64,000 nucleotides of DNA from Skermanella pratensis (GTDB taxonomy: Bacteria > Pseudomonadota > Alphaproteobacteria > Azospirillales > Azospirillaceae), in the NCBI RefSeq assembly GCF_008843145.1, contig NZ_CP030265.1, positions 773,001-837,000 on the forward strand. Reading direction: 5' to 3'. The notes under the pieces were generated by a model that was not told where the DNA came from, did not search any database, and saw only the letters and a program-made list of their open reading frames with translations. Made by a program: the position numbers and the translations under genes. Shown one piece after another: positions 34,327 to 42,939 of the stretch. Position 1 is the stretch's first letter, and each line of letters opens with the position of its first letter.

Positions 34327-34441
34327 CGGATCTGCTCCAGGTTCGGGAAGGCACGATCCGATACATAGGGCCATGGCGCGGATTATCCGCCGGGCACGGG
34401 AAATACCTTGGTTTCGCCCCAATCCCGGGCTTGGGGCCGGG

Positions 34442-35332
34442 TCAGTCCAGTTCGGCCACCTCGGAGGAGGCGAAGACTCCGGACGCCTTGGCGATGCTGG
34501 GTTCGTAGGGATGACGCTTGCGCGGGTAGACGCCGCTCAGGCGCTTCACATAGGCCTCGGTCTCGCGGTAGGGAGGAACGCCGCGGTGGCGCTCCACGGC
34601 GCCCTCGCCGGCATTGTAGGCGGCGGCGACCAGAGCCACGTCGCCCCGGAAATAGGCCATCAGCCAACGCAGGTAGCGCATCCCGCCCTGGATATTCTCC
34701 TTCGGGTCGAAGGGGTCCTTGACCCCGAACCGCTCCGCCGTGTCCGGGATCAGCTGCATCAGCCCCTGGGCGTTGCGCGGCGACACGGCGTCGGCCCGGT
34801 AGCCGGATTCGATCTGCATGATCGCCAGCACGAAATCGGGGTCGAGGCCATAGGTCGGCGCCATCGACCGGACCATCTTCTCGATCTTCGCCGGAGCGGG
34901 AAGGTGGCCGGCGCCGCGGACGCCGGGGACGTAGCAGCCCGGCGGCTGGACCTGCCTGACGCCCGCGACCTGGGTTGTCAGCTCGCGGGCCTCGATGTGG
35001 CCCAACTCGATCGCGCGGCGGACCCAGGCGGCCGCCATGGCCTGGTCGCGCGGCGCGCCCTTGCCGGTGAGATAGAGCCGGGCGAGCCGGTATGCCGCGA
35101 TCGGATGCCCCTTCGATGCTGCCTGGCAGTACAGATTGAACGCCCTGCCGTAATCGAGGGCGACGCCGACGCCGTTCTCAAGCCGCCGGCCCAACTCGAA
35201 CTGCGCCCGGGTGCTTCCGGAATTGGCCAAGGTTTCAAGGGCAAGTACAGTGCGATCCGGCGTTGCGGCATATGCGGGAATAGTACTGAAGCAAAGGCCG
35301 AAAATAATCAACGTTCGTCGGATTGCCTTCAT
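34442..35332 (-). CDS. Lytic transglycosylase with Sel1-like repeats
   Basis: 296 residues, secreted (signal peptide ending PAYAA). The N-terminal ~110 residues contain Sel1/TPR-like units (LGRRLENGVGVALDYGRAF; YRLARLYLTGKG). The SLT domain has the catalytic Glu175 in MQIESGYRADAVSP, then AQGLMQLIPDTAERFGV and AAAYNAGEGAVERH. It would cleave peptidoglycan glycan strands to anhydromuropeptides. Similar enzymes serve secretion machines, but no such genes are adjacent. Confidence 0.9.
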   Translation of the reverse strand: MKAIRRTLIIFGLCFSTIPAYAATPDRTVLALETLANSGSTRAQFELGRRLENGVGVALDYGRAFNLYCQAASKGHPIAAYRLARLYLTGKGAPRDQAMAAAWVRRAIELGHIEARELTTQVAGVRQVQPPGCYVPGVRGAGHLPAPAKIEKMVRSMAPTYGLDPDFVLAIMQIESGYRADAVSPRNAQGLMQLIPDTAERFGVKDPFDPKENIQGGMRYLRWLMAYFRGDVALVAAAYNAGEGAVERHRGVPPYRETEAYVKRLSGVYPRKRHPYEPSIAKASGVFASSEVAELD

Positions 35333-35508
35333 TGCCGAGCGACTTTCCTTTGATCAAGACTGACCTATTCGAAGTAACACAGGGCGTCTCGTCGCCCAAG
35401 AGCAACTTTCGGCTATCGGGAAGCCCATCCGGTTCACCCCGATGTTCGCCGCCGGCCGCACCCGCCTCTCCGGTCGATACCATGCGAAGCGGGGCGCGCC
35501 TGGCCGGC

Positions 35509-36684
35509 TCAGGCCTGGAGGGGCGCCGTCTCACGCTCCAGCAGTACCGCTTCCGCCTCCGCCGCGATGGCGAGCGAGGCGGTGATGCCGGGCGATTCGA
35601 TGCCGTAGAGGTTGAGAAGGCCCGGCACGCCGTGCTGGCGCGGCCCCTGGATCATGAAGTCGGCGTCGGCCGCTCCGGCGGCGACCAGCTTCGGCCGGAT
35701 GCCCGCATAGCCTGGCTGCAGCGCATTGTCCGGCAGGTCCGGCCAGTAGCGGCGGATCGCTCCGTAGAACTTGTCGGCGCGCCGGATGTCCACGTCGTAG
35801 TTGATCCGGTCGATCCACTCCACGTCGGGGCCGAACCGCGCCTGCCCGGCCAGGTCGAGCGTCAGATGGACGCCCAGGCCGCCCGGTTCCGGCACCGGAT
35901 AGATCAGCCGGCTGAACGGCGCCCGCCGCGCCAGCGAGAAGTAATTGCCCTTGGCTAGATGGATCGGCGGGATCGTCTCCGCCGGGACGCCTTGGATCGA
36001 CCGGGCGATCTCCTGGGCGAACAGCCCGCCCGAATTGACCACCAGATTGGCGAGCAGGCGGAACGGCTCCGGGCCGCCCGTCTCGATGATGATGCCGTCG
36101 TCGGTGACCCGCCCGCCGGCGACCGGGCTGTTGAAGGCCACCATGCCGCCATGGTCCTCCAGCTCGCCCTGGTACGCCAGCATCAGGCCGTGGGTATCGA
36201 CGATCCCGCTCGACGGGGAATGCAGGGCGCCGACGGTGTGCAGCGCCGGCTCCAGCGCCGCGACGTCGGCGGCGCTCAGCCATTCCAGGTCGGTCACGCC
36301 GTTGGCCCGGGCCTTGGCGTCGATCTCGGAGAGCTTGCCGCGCTGGCCCTCGTCGGTCGCGACAAGCAGCTTGCCGCAGCGGCGGTGGGGAACGCCCCGG
36401 TCGGCGCAGTAGGCGTAGAGCGCGTCGCGGCCCCGGACGCAGAGCCGCGCCTTCAGGCTGCCCTTGGGATAATAGAGGCCGGCATGGATGACCTCGCTGT
36501 TGCGCGAGCTGGTGCCGCTGCCGATGCAGTCCGACCCTTCCAGCAGGACGACGTCCCGGCCGGCCAGCGCCAGCTGGCGGGCCACCGCCAGCCCGATCAC
36601 TCCCGCGCCGATCACCACGCAATCGACTCTCTCCGGGGCCACGCCTTCCAGGGCGAGGTTCGGCTGATTTTCGCTCATCATCAC
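35509..36684 (-). CDS. FAD-dependent oxidoreductase, L-2-hydroxyglutarate oxidase-like
   Basis: A 391-residue DAO-family flavoprotein. The FAD motif DCVVIGAGVIGLAVARQL is near residue 20, and the segment EGSDCIGSGTSSRNSEVIHAG is typical of L-2-hydroxyglutarate dehydrogenase/LhgO homologues; YGIESPGITASLAIA near the end closes the FAD site. It probably oxidises a 2-hydroxy acid and passes electrons to quinone or oxygen. Substrate is inferred. Confidence 0.85.
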   Translation of the reverse strand: MMMSENQPNLALEGVAPERVDCVVIGAGVIGLAVARQLALAGRDVVLLEGSDCIGSGTSSRNSEVIHAGLYYPKGSLKARLCVRGRDALYAYCADRGVPHRRCGKLLVATDEGQRGKLSEIDAKARANGVTDLEWLSAADVAALEPALHTVGALHSPSSGIVDTHGLMLAYQGELEDHGGMVAFNSPVAGGRVTDDGIIIETGGPEPFRLLANLVVNSGGLFAQEIARSIQGVPAETIPPIHLAKGNYFSLARRAPFSRLIYPVPEPGGLGVHLTLDLAGQARFGPDVEWIDRINYDVDIRRADKFYGAIRRYWPDLPDNALQPGYAGIRPKLVAAGAADADFMIQGPRQHGVPGLLNLYGIESPGITASLAIAAEAEAVLLERETAPLQA

Positions 36685-37289
36685 CTGACTGATCGCTGAA
36701 ACCCGCGGATCGGTTCGCCTGCGCGCTAAGCCGGTCCGCCAATCTGTCCAGCGGTCACTATGCCGCGCGACGAAGGGGTGCGTCCATGGCTCCGACGAAC
36801 GCGCCCAAGAAAGAGGGCGGCGTCCCCTTCGGGGAACACCGCCCTTGACAGTGCGAGGCTAAACATCGAGAGGCATTGGGATAGAGAATCGGTCCGAACC
36901 CCACTTCGTTCGGACCCGGCGCCGGGTATTGCAGGAAACGACGGTCCGGCGGCACCGATCCAGCCCGTCATCCGCTGTACGACGGCAATCATGTCGATCA
37001 TGGCTGGAGGATCTGCGGCGGATACCTTCCGCTTTACTCCTGGGAGGACGAAGAACTATTCGACATCCGGCCTTGATCCAGTGACTACCGAAGTTATGCA
37101 CCGTTAACATTGAAGGTCGGTGCCGCGTTCCCTTTGCGACTCAAAATTTTCCTTTTCAACTCCTCGTGCCTGTCTTCGCCTTGCTGAGCGCGTTGGCCGG
37201 AGTCCATGTCGGCCGGCCGCGGCCGGTCCCGTTGGTGCCGGTCCGCTGCGGCGTGGTCTTGGCCGCGGCCGGGGGCTTCGGCGGAGCCG
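36685..37289. other. Intergenic stretch with one strong hairpin
   Basis: About 600 bases without a convincing gene. At 36811-36846 an AGGGCGG stem closes on a CCCC-TTCG-GGGG tetraloop hairpin, which could terminate transcription from either side. The remaining sequence has only short unsupported frames. Confidence 0.5.
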
Positions 37290-37535
37290 TCACCCGCGCC
37301 GGCGCCGGTCTCGGCGGGGCGGCCGTCCGCGCGGGGCCGCGGGCTTGGCGGGGCCGGGCGCCTTCCGCTGCGGGGCGGCGGCTTCCCGCGGCGGTTCGGC
37401 GCAGGAGAGCAGCCCATGGTAGGCTGTGCGGAAAAGCTGCGGGAAGGCGTCGAACGTCTCGTTGTGGGATCGGGCATACGACAAGGCGATCTTCGTGGCC
37501 ATCCTGTGGATGTCTGCACGCTCGCTGATGCTCAT
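37290..37535 (-). CDS. Small basic protein, function unknown
   Basis: 81 residues from the ATG at 37535 (GGAG nine bases upstream), starting MSISERADIHRMATKIAL. The first 50 residues look like a small helical domain (SYARSHNETFDAFPQLFRTAYHGLL) with a faint similarity to N-termini of MucR/Ros-type regulators. The rest is Pro/Ala/Arg-rich and ends PPRRDRRRRG; no zinc finger is seen. The Pro/Arg-rich tail continues in another frame, so a frameshift is possible. Confidence 0.45.
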   Translation of the reverse strand: MSISERADIHRMATKIALSYARSHNETFDAFPQLFRTAYHGLLSCAEPPREAAAPQRKAPGPAKPAAPRGRPPRRDRRRRG

Positions 37536-37732
37536 CGGTGGGGGCTCCTCAGTGTCCGCCCGGACAGGGCAATCCTGCCCATTCGGCTGATTAACGCCGG
37601 CCATGTCCCTGTGTTCCCACAAGGACTCGCCGAAATTGCGGAAACCGCAGCGGTTCTCCGGGACTGTTCGCAACCGCCTTCGCCTGTGATGGTTAACGTA
37701 TTGGAATCCACTCAACCAGAGAAAGCCTGGCC

Positions 37733-38719
37733 ATGCGAAGTATTCGATACGAGCGCTTCGGCGAGCCGTCCGACGTCCTGTTCCTGGAAGAGCGGGAAAA
37801 ACCCCGGCCCGGTCCCGGCGAGGCGCTGGTGCGCCTCCGGCTGCGCTCGATCAACCCGGCGGACCTGCTCCAGGTCCGCGGCCTCTACGGGCAATTGCCG
37901 CAGTTGCCGGCGACCGCCGGGATGGAAGGCGTCGGGGTGATCGAGGAGCTGGGCGAAGGCGTCGCGGAGCGGCCGGGCCTGACGGTCGGCAGCCGGGTCA
38001 TGCCGCTGGGGAGCCCGGCCTGGCAGGAATACGCCTGCGTCAAGGCGGCGGCGCTGCTCCCGATCCCGGACGCCATGCCCGACCAGGTCGCGGCGCAGGC
38101 CTTCGTCAACCCGGTCACCGCGTGGCTCATGACAGTGGAGGAGCTGAAGCTCAAGCCGGGCGATACCGTTCTCGTGACGGCAGCCGGCTCCGCCCTGGGG
38201 CGCATCGTCATCCAGCTCTCCCGGCGTCTCGGCTTCAAGGTGATCGGCACCGTCCGCCGGTCGGCCCAGGCCGACGAGCTGATGCCGCTCGGCGCCCACG
38301 CCATTGTCTCGACCGCGGACGACGACCTGCGCGGGCGCGTGCTGGAACTGACCGGCGGCCGGGGTGCCGACGGCGCGATCGAGGCGGTCGGCGGCGCGGT
38401 CGGGGCCGCGGCGGCCAGCGCGCTGGCGCCCGGAGGCACGATGCTGGTCTATGGCCTGATGTCCGGCGAGCCGATCCCGGTCCCGGTGTCCGACATGATC
38501 TTCAAGACCCTGTCGATCAGGGGGTTCTGGCTGGCCGACTGGGCTCGCAAGGCGCCGGACGACGTGCGAAGCGACGCGATTTCCGAAGTTTTCGGCCTGC
38601 TGGCGGAAGGGGGGATCGATCTTCCGGTGGCCGCCGTCTATGATCTGGCCGAGATCCGCGACGCGGTCATGGCCGCGGAATCTTCCGGCCGTCCCGGCAA
38701 GGTCCTGCTGGGCGGGTAG
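37733..38719 (+). CDS. MDR-superfamily oxidoreductase (enoyl reductase/quinone reductase-like)
   Basis: A 328-residue medium-chain dehydrogenase/reductase. GLYGQLPQLPATAGMEGVGVI and FVNPVTAWLM resemble trans-2-enoyl-CoA/ACP reductases (MECR type), and the NADP fold is VTAAGSALGRIVIQLSRRLG. The structural zinc cysteines of alcohol dehydrogenases are absent, favouring a zinc-free reductase. The substrate is not evident, and no pathway gene is adjacent. Confidence 0.82.
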   Translation: MRSIRYERFGEPSDVLFLEEREKPRPGPGEALVRLRLRSINPADLLQVRGLYGQLPQLPATAGMEGVGVIEELGEGVAERPGLTVGSRVMPLGSPAWQEYACVKAAALLPIPDAMPDQVAAQAFVNPVTAWLMTVEELKLKPGDTVLVTAAGSALGRIVIQLSRRLGFKVIGTVRRSAQADELMPLGAHAIVSTADDDLRGRVLELTGGRGADGAIEAVGGAVGAAAASALAPGGTMLVYGLMSGEPIPVPVSDMIFKTLSIRGFWLADWARKAPDDVRSDAISEVFGLLAEGGIDLPVAAVYDLAEIRDAVMAAESSGRPGKVLLGG

Positions 38720-38822
38720 TCCGCCGGAATCCGGGGACGGGATCTTCGGCAGCGTTCGAGGCTTTCCCCCGTCCGACCGCCCTGGTGCATAGACCTGTCG
38801 CAAGAAAGAGGAGGATTTCATC

Positions 38823-39314
38823 GTGAAAGCGAATCGCGCTCCCGTCATGGCGGTTCCCGTCATGCTCGGAGCCATCATCCTCGGTGCCGCCGGGCCCGTG
38901 GCGGCCCAGCAGTCCGCTCCCGCGCAGCCCTACGGCCAGGAAGCGGCGCCCGGCGTCACTGCGACCCCCAACCGCCAGATGCAGCCGAGCGGCATGCCCA
39001 CGGGTCTGTCCGCCGGCCGGACGCAGGCTCCGCCGGCAACCCCGACCGCTCCCTCTTCCGGCGCCTCGACCGGGACCCAGCTCAGCCTGGAGCAGGGGCG
39101 CCCGTCCGTCGCCGATCGCATGGACAAGGACCAGCGCGAGATGGAGCTGGTGCAGACCAGCCTGCTGAACCGCTTCGGCGGCATGGGCTTCGCGGAGATG
39201 CGCAACTTCCGCAAGATCGGCGAGACTTACGCGGCCGAGGTGCGGACCGTCGAGGGCGTCTGGATCAACGTCGTGATCGACCCCGTGACCGGCGCCGTCA
39301 CCGTCCAGCAATGA
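38823..39314 (+). CDS. Secreted protein with PepSY-like C-terminus, function unknown
   Basis: 163 residues from a GTG with AGGAGG eight to nine bases upstream. A signal peptide (about 28 residues, ending GPVAAQQ) precedes a Pro/Ala/Thr-rich linker to about residue 80. The last 60 residues (NRFGGMGFAEMRNFRKIG ... VWINVVIDPVTGAVTVQQ) have the strand-helix-strand look of a PepSY domain. A periplasmic binding or inhibitory role is inferred. It converges on the yjbH-like gene. Confidence 0.7.
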   Translation: MKANRAPVMAVPVMLGAIILGAAGPVAAQQSAPAQPYGQEAAPGVTATPNRQMQPSGMPTGLSAGRTQAPPATPTAPSSGASTGTQLSLEQGRPSVADRMDKDQREMELVQTSLLNRFGGMGFAEMRNFRKIGETYAAEVRTVEGVWINVVIDPVTGAVTVQQ

Positions 39315-39345
39315 CCAGGTCCCCGGAGCCCGCCGTCCGGCCGCC

Positions 39346-41367
39346 TCACTCCAGCAGGCGGTTCCAGGTCCCCATGATCCGGCCGACGCCGGAACGGCCG
39401 GTCAGGTCGTACAGGCGCAAGGGCTGGTCGACCCTCTGGCCGGCGTCCCGCCCCAGGGATCTGACCGCGACTTCCGATGCCAGCCCGCGGCCCGGGCCGG
39501 AAAGGGGTCCCGGCAGCAGTCCGAGCGGTATGCGGATGCTGATCCCCTGGTCCATCGCCCCGGTTCCCGCATCGGTGACCGTGGCATAGGCGCCGATGCG
39601 CACGCCGCCTTCGAAGGCGCGGCTCAGTTCCACCGTCGCGCCGAGGTCGCCCGCCAGGTAGCGGCCGGCCCTGATCGTACCGTGGGTCAGGCCGTCGCCG
39701 CTCTCGTAATACAGGCTGGCATGGGCCGAGGCGTAACCCTGGGCCTCGAAATAGAGCAGGTTGCCGGGAACCCGCTTCGCCACCAGGTCGGCATCGACGC
39801 CGACCGCCCAGCGGGCGCCGAACGGCCGGTACAGCACCTCGCCTTCCCAGCCACCGAACATCTCGTCCAGGTGTCCCGCGGACAGGCGGGTATGCCAGTC
39901 GGAGACCGGGTTCCACAGCCACGCGGTGTACAGGTGGTCGGCCGTGACGGCGACGCCGTCGGCGTACCGGGCGATATCGCCGCGCACCGTGGGCAGGCCC
40001 GCGTCGGGCTCGTCGCGCTCACCGGCCTGCGGCCCGGCCAGATCGCTGCCCAGGTTGAAGCGCAGCCCGGCGCCGGTGACGAAGCCGCCCGACAGCCCGC
40101 TCACCACGGCGGCGTCGAAGGTCGCGCGGTGGGCCGGCGGACCGGACCGGAAGGCGGGTCCCAGTTCGAGCCGCGGGGTCAGCCTGAAGTCCCAGCGCTC
40201 GCCCGGCGCCCGGGGCGGGGCGTCGGTGCTCCCGGCCCGGTTCAGCTCCGCCGTCCGCCAGATTTCGGCGGGCGAACCGGCATGGCGGCTGGCGCGCTCC
40301 AGGTCGGCGCGTAGGATGGACACTGCGGTCCCGTTCAACTCCGCCGGGCCGAGCACCACGGTGAGCCGCTCGATCTCCGCCGGCGCGCGCGCCGCCATGA
40401 TCCGGGCCGCCCGGCCGGCCGTGCGGGCGGGCGGCCCGTCGGGAACCTCGTCCAGCCAGGCCGTGGCCTCCCCGTCGTCGACCCTGACCGCCCGGGCGGG
40501 CAGCCCGCCGGAGCGGAGCGCCGCCAGGATGCGCCGTTCGGCGGTTCGCGGCGTCGTCCGGGCCGGGCGGGCTCCGAGCGGGGGGTGGGCGTCTTTCCCG
40601 GGCGGAGCGGCGGAGGCGCGACCGTCCAGCCCGGCGGCGTCGAGGACGAGCGCTGCCCGCAGCATGGCGAAATGCCCCTGCTCCAGCCCGGCGCCGACCT
40701 CGATCCAGGGCAGCGGACGCCACGCCAGCCCGACATTCACTGGGAAGGGGCGGGACAGGCCGGGATGGGCCGCCCGCTCGGCCCGCAGCGGATCGCCGGT
40801 ATAATCGGCCTTCAGCGACAGGCCATCGACCGGGGTCCGGACTTCGACACCGCCGATCGGCGAGAGGCCGGAGCCGAACAGGTTTCCCTGTCCGAACCGG
40901 CCCCAGCCGAGCCCCAGGGTCCAGTCGGTGTCGAACCACCGCCGGCTCATCACGAGATAGCGGGCGGCCTGCCCGCCGCTCTGGAACAGGCCGCGGGCGC
41001 CGATCGAGACCTCGGGCCGGGCGGCGTTCTCGCGCAGCAGCCTGAGCTTCAGGTCCAGCCCGCCCGACTGCCCGCCGGGACGTTGATAGGTCGCGATTCC
41101 GGTGGATTGCCGGAGCGTCGCCTCCAGGTCCGGCAGGGCCTGGAGCGTGACGAAGCCGTGCCTGTACAGCGGCGTCCAGGCCGCGCCGGTGGCCAGGGTG
41201 TCGGGCGGCAGCATGCGGGCGCCGGGGACCTGCAGCAGCCCGGCCCCGCCGGTGTCGGTCAGGGACGGCCCGGCGCCGACGGAGGCCGGCAGGGCGGCAG
41301 CCGCCAGCGCCGCGAGGCCGGCGAGAGCGCGTTTGCAGGACCCGGTGGATGGAACCGTTGCGGACAC
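39346..41367 (-). CDS. YjbH/GfcD-like outer-membrane beta-barrel protein
   Basis: 673 residues from a GTG at 41367, with a signal peptide (LAALAAAALPASVGA). The mature start LTDTGGAGLLQVPGARML and later repeated amphipathic strands (PFGARWAVGVDADLVAKR; FEAQGYASAHASLYY) match YjbH-family exopolysaccharide export proteins. Such proteins usually sit in yjbEFGH operons; none of the other members is here. The start codon is uncertain by a few residues. Confidence 0.8.
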   Translation of the reverse strand: MSATVPSTGSCKRALAGLAALAAAALPASVGAGPSLTDTGGAGLLQVPGARMLPPDTLATGAAWTPLYRHGFVTLQALPDLEATLRQSTGIATYQRPGGQSGGLDLKLRLLRENAARPEVSIGARGLFQSGGQAARYLVMSRRWFDTDWTLGLGWGRFGQGNLFGSGLSPIGGVEVRTPVDGLSLKADYTGDPLRAERAAHPGLSRPFPVNVGLAWRPLPWIEVGAGLEQGHFAMLRAALVLDAAGLDGRASAAPPGKDAHPPLGARPARTTPRTAERRILAALRSGGLPARAVRVDDGEATAWLDEVPDGPPARTAGRAARIMAARAPAEIERLTVVLGPAELNGTAVSILRADLERASRHAGSPAEIWRTAELNRAGSTDAPPRAPGERWDFRLTPRLELGPAFRSGPPAHRATFDAAVVSGLSGGFVTGAGLRFNLGSDLAGPQAGERDEPDAGLPTVRGDIARYADGVAVTADHLYTAWLWNPVSDWHTRLSAGHLDEMFGGWEGEVLYRPFGARWAVGVDADLVAKRVPGNLLYFEAQGYASAHASLYYESGDGLTHGTIRAGRYLAGDLGATVELSRAFEGGVRIGAYATVTDAGTGAMDQGISIRIPLGLLPGPLSGPGRGLASEVAVRSLGRDAGQRVDQPLRLYDLTGRSGVGRIMGTWNRLLE

Positions 41368-41457
41368 GCGTCGTTTCCGGATAGGTCCAGGACAATGCGT
41401 CCTTTTTAGCTGCAGGCTGCATGCGTGCGCAACCGGCGAGACGCCGCACCGGTCCGA

Positions 41458-42705
41458 TCAGCGGAGATAGGTCGCTCCGGGCAGCTTGGCGCCGGTCAGG
41501 TCGGCGCCCTCCAGGTCGGCAAGGTCGAGGTTCGCCTCGCTGAGATTGGCCGAGGCCAGCAGCGTGCCCACCAGATGGGCCCGGCGCAGGTCCGCCCCGA
41601 GCAGGGAGGTCGCCCAGATCCGGCCGCCCGGCTTGCCGTTGCCGTCCAGGATCTGGGCCGGGCACAGCAGCGCGTCGTGCAGGTCCGCGCCGACCAGGCG
41701 CGCGTAGCTGAGGTTGGCGCCGGACAGATCGGCGCCGCTGAGGTTGGCCCCTTCGAGGTTGGCGCCGGACAGGTCGGCCATGATCATCTTGGCGCCCGCC
41801 AGCAGGGCCTTGACCAGCGACGCTCCGCGCAGGGTGGCGCCGCTCAGGTTGACGTTGCGCAGGTCGACGCGGTTGAGGTCGGCGCCGTCCAGTTCGGCCC
41901 GGGCGCCCCGCGCGCCGCCGCTCTCGATCCAGCGCTCGTGGTTGTTGATCACCCGATGGATCTCCAGCCCCAGGGTGTCCAGCATCTTCGTGAAATGAGC
42001 GCCCGCCAGGTCGGCATGGGTCAGGTCGCAGCCGGACAGGCGGGTGCCGACCAGGTCGGCGTTGTGGAACCGGGTGCCGACCAGGGCCGCGCCATCCAGG
42101 TTCGCACCGCACAGGCGGCATTCCGACAGGTTCGTGCCGGTCAGGTCGGCTTCGCTGAGATCCGCGTTCTGCAGGTTGCACCCGGTCAGGTCCGCCCCGG
42201 TGAGGTCGGCGCGCCGCAGCGACGCGGCGGTCAGGTCCGTCCGCGAACAAAGTCCGGCGGGCACCGGCAGCCGGGACGGCGCCGTCCTGTCCCGCGTCGG
42301 CAGGCCGTGCCGGGATGCGCGCGGCATGGCCGTCAGGTCCGGCGGGCCGCCGTCGGCGGGGGGCACCAGGGTTCCCTCGCGCAGGTCGGCATCCCGGAAG
42401 TTCGCCCCGGTGCAGTCCGCCGAATGGAGCCGGGCGCCGCGCAGATCGGTGCCGGAAAGATCGGCGCCGCGCAGGTCGCAGTGGCGCAGGTCGACGCAGA
42501 ACAGGTCGGCGCCGGACAGATTCGCGCCCGCCAGGTTGGTCCTGGCAAGCTTGGCGCCGCCCAGCATGGCGCCGCGCAGATCGACGTCCCGGAGATCCAG
42601 TCCTTCGAGGTTCGACAGGGAAAGATCGGCGCAGGCCCCGCCCGCCAGACCCCTGACCCAGCGCGAGTGCTTGTCCAACGCATCCTGCAAGAATTCGGGC
42701 GTCAT
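41458..42705 (-). CDS. Pentapeptide-repeat protein
   Basis: A 415-residue right-handed quadrilateral beta-helix protein built of A(D/N)Lxx units: for example ANLSGADLFCVDLRHCDL, ADLTGTNLSECRLCGANL and ANLEGANLSGADLSGANL. The helix is interrupted near residues 125-160 by a Pro/Arg-rich segment. Two related entry segments (LDKHSRWVRGLAGG near the start and INNHERWIESGGARG near residue 255) suggest an internal duplication. Some relatives mimic DNA and inhibit gyrase; others have no known role. Confidence 0.88.
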   Translation of the reverse strand: MTPEFLQDALDKHSRWVRGLAGGACADLSLSNLEGLDLRDVDLRGAMLGGAKLARTNLAGANLSGADLFCVDLRHCDLRGADLSGTDLRGARLHSADCTGANFRDADLREGTLVPPADGGPPDLTAMPRASRHGLPTRDRTAPSRLPVPAGLCSRTDLTAASLRRADLTGADLTGCNLQNADLSEADLTGTNLSECRLCGANLDGAALVGTRFHNADLVGTRLSGCDLTHADLAGAHFTKMLDTLGLEIHRVINNHERWIESGGARGARAELDGADLNRVDLRNVNLSGATLRGASLVKALLAGAKMIMADLSGANLEGANLSGADLSGANLSYARLVGADLHDALLCPAQILDGNGKPGGRIWATSLLGADLRRAHLVGTLLASANLSEANLDLADLEGADLTGAKLPGATYLR

Positions 42706-42939
42706 CGTCTTCCGTCGGCGGATCGCAGCGCCAGGCGAGCCACCTGGTGGCCGCTCATGCTTTGCGTGCAGAATGGCCGTAATTCATTACAGAACAATAA
42801 ACCCTTATGTTTTTACGGTTGCCCGCGAAGCCTGCCCGACGTGGTCCCCGGGCCACGATCCGGGACAAAGTTGGAACCAAGGTGCCTACCACTTCATTTA
42901 GGTGTATAGTCAAGCCGAAAGAGTGGTGGTGGAAAGTCG

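Noticed and set aside
36685-37289. Short open frames between the FAD oxidase and the small basic protein
   Set aside because: No ribosome sites, no recognisable motifs and frames that overlap a hairpin.
40019-42250. A 743-codon minus-strand frame across the yjbH-like and pentapeptide genes
   Set aside because: It is an Arg/Pro/Gly-rich out-of-frame reading of two real genes on the same strand.
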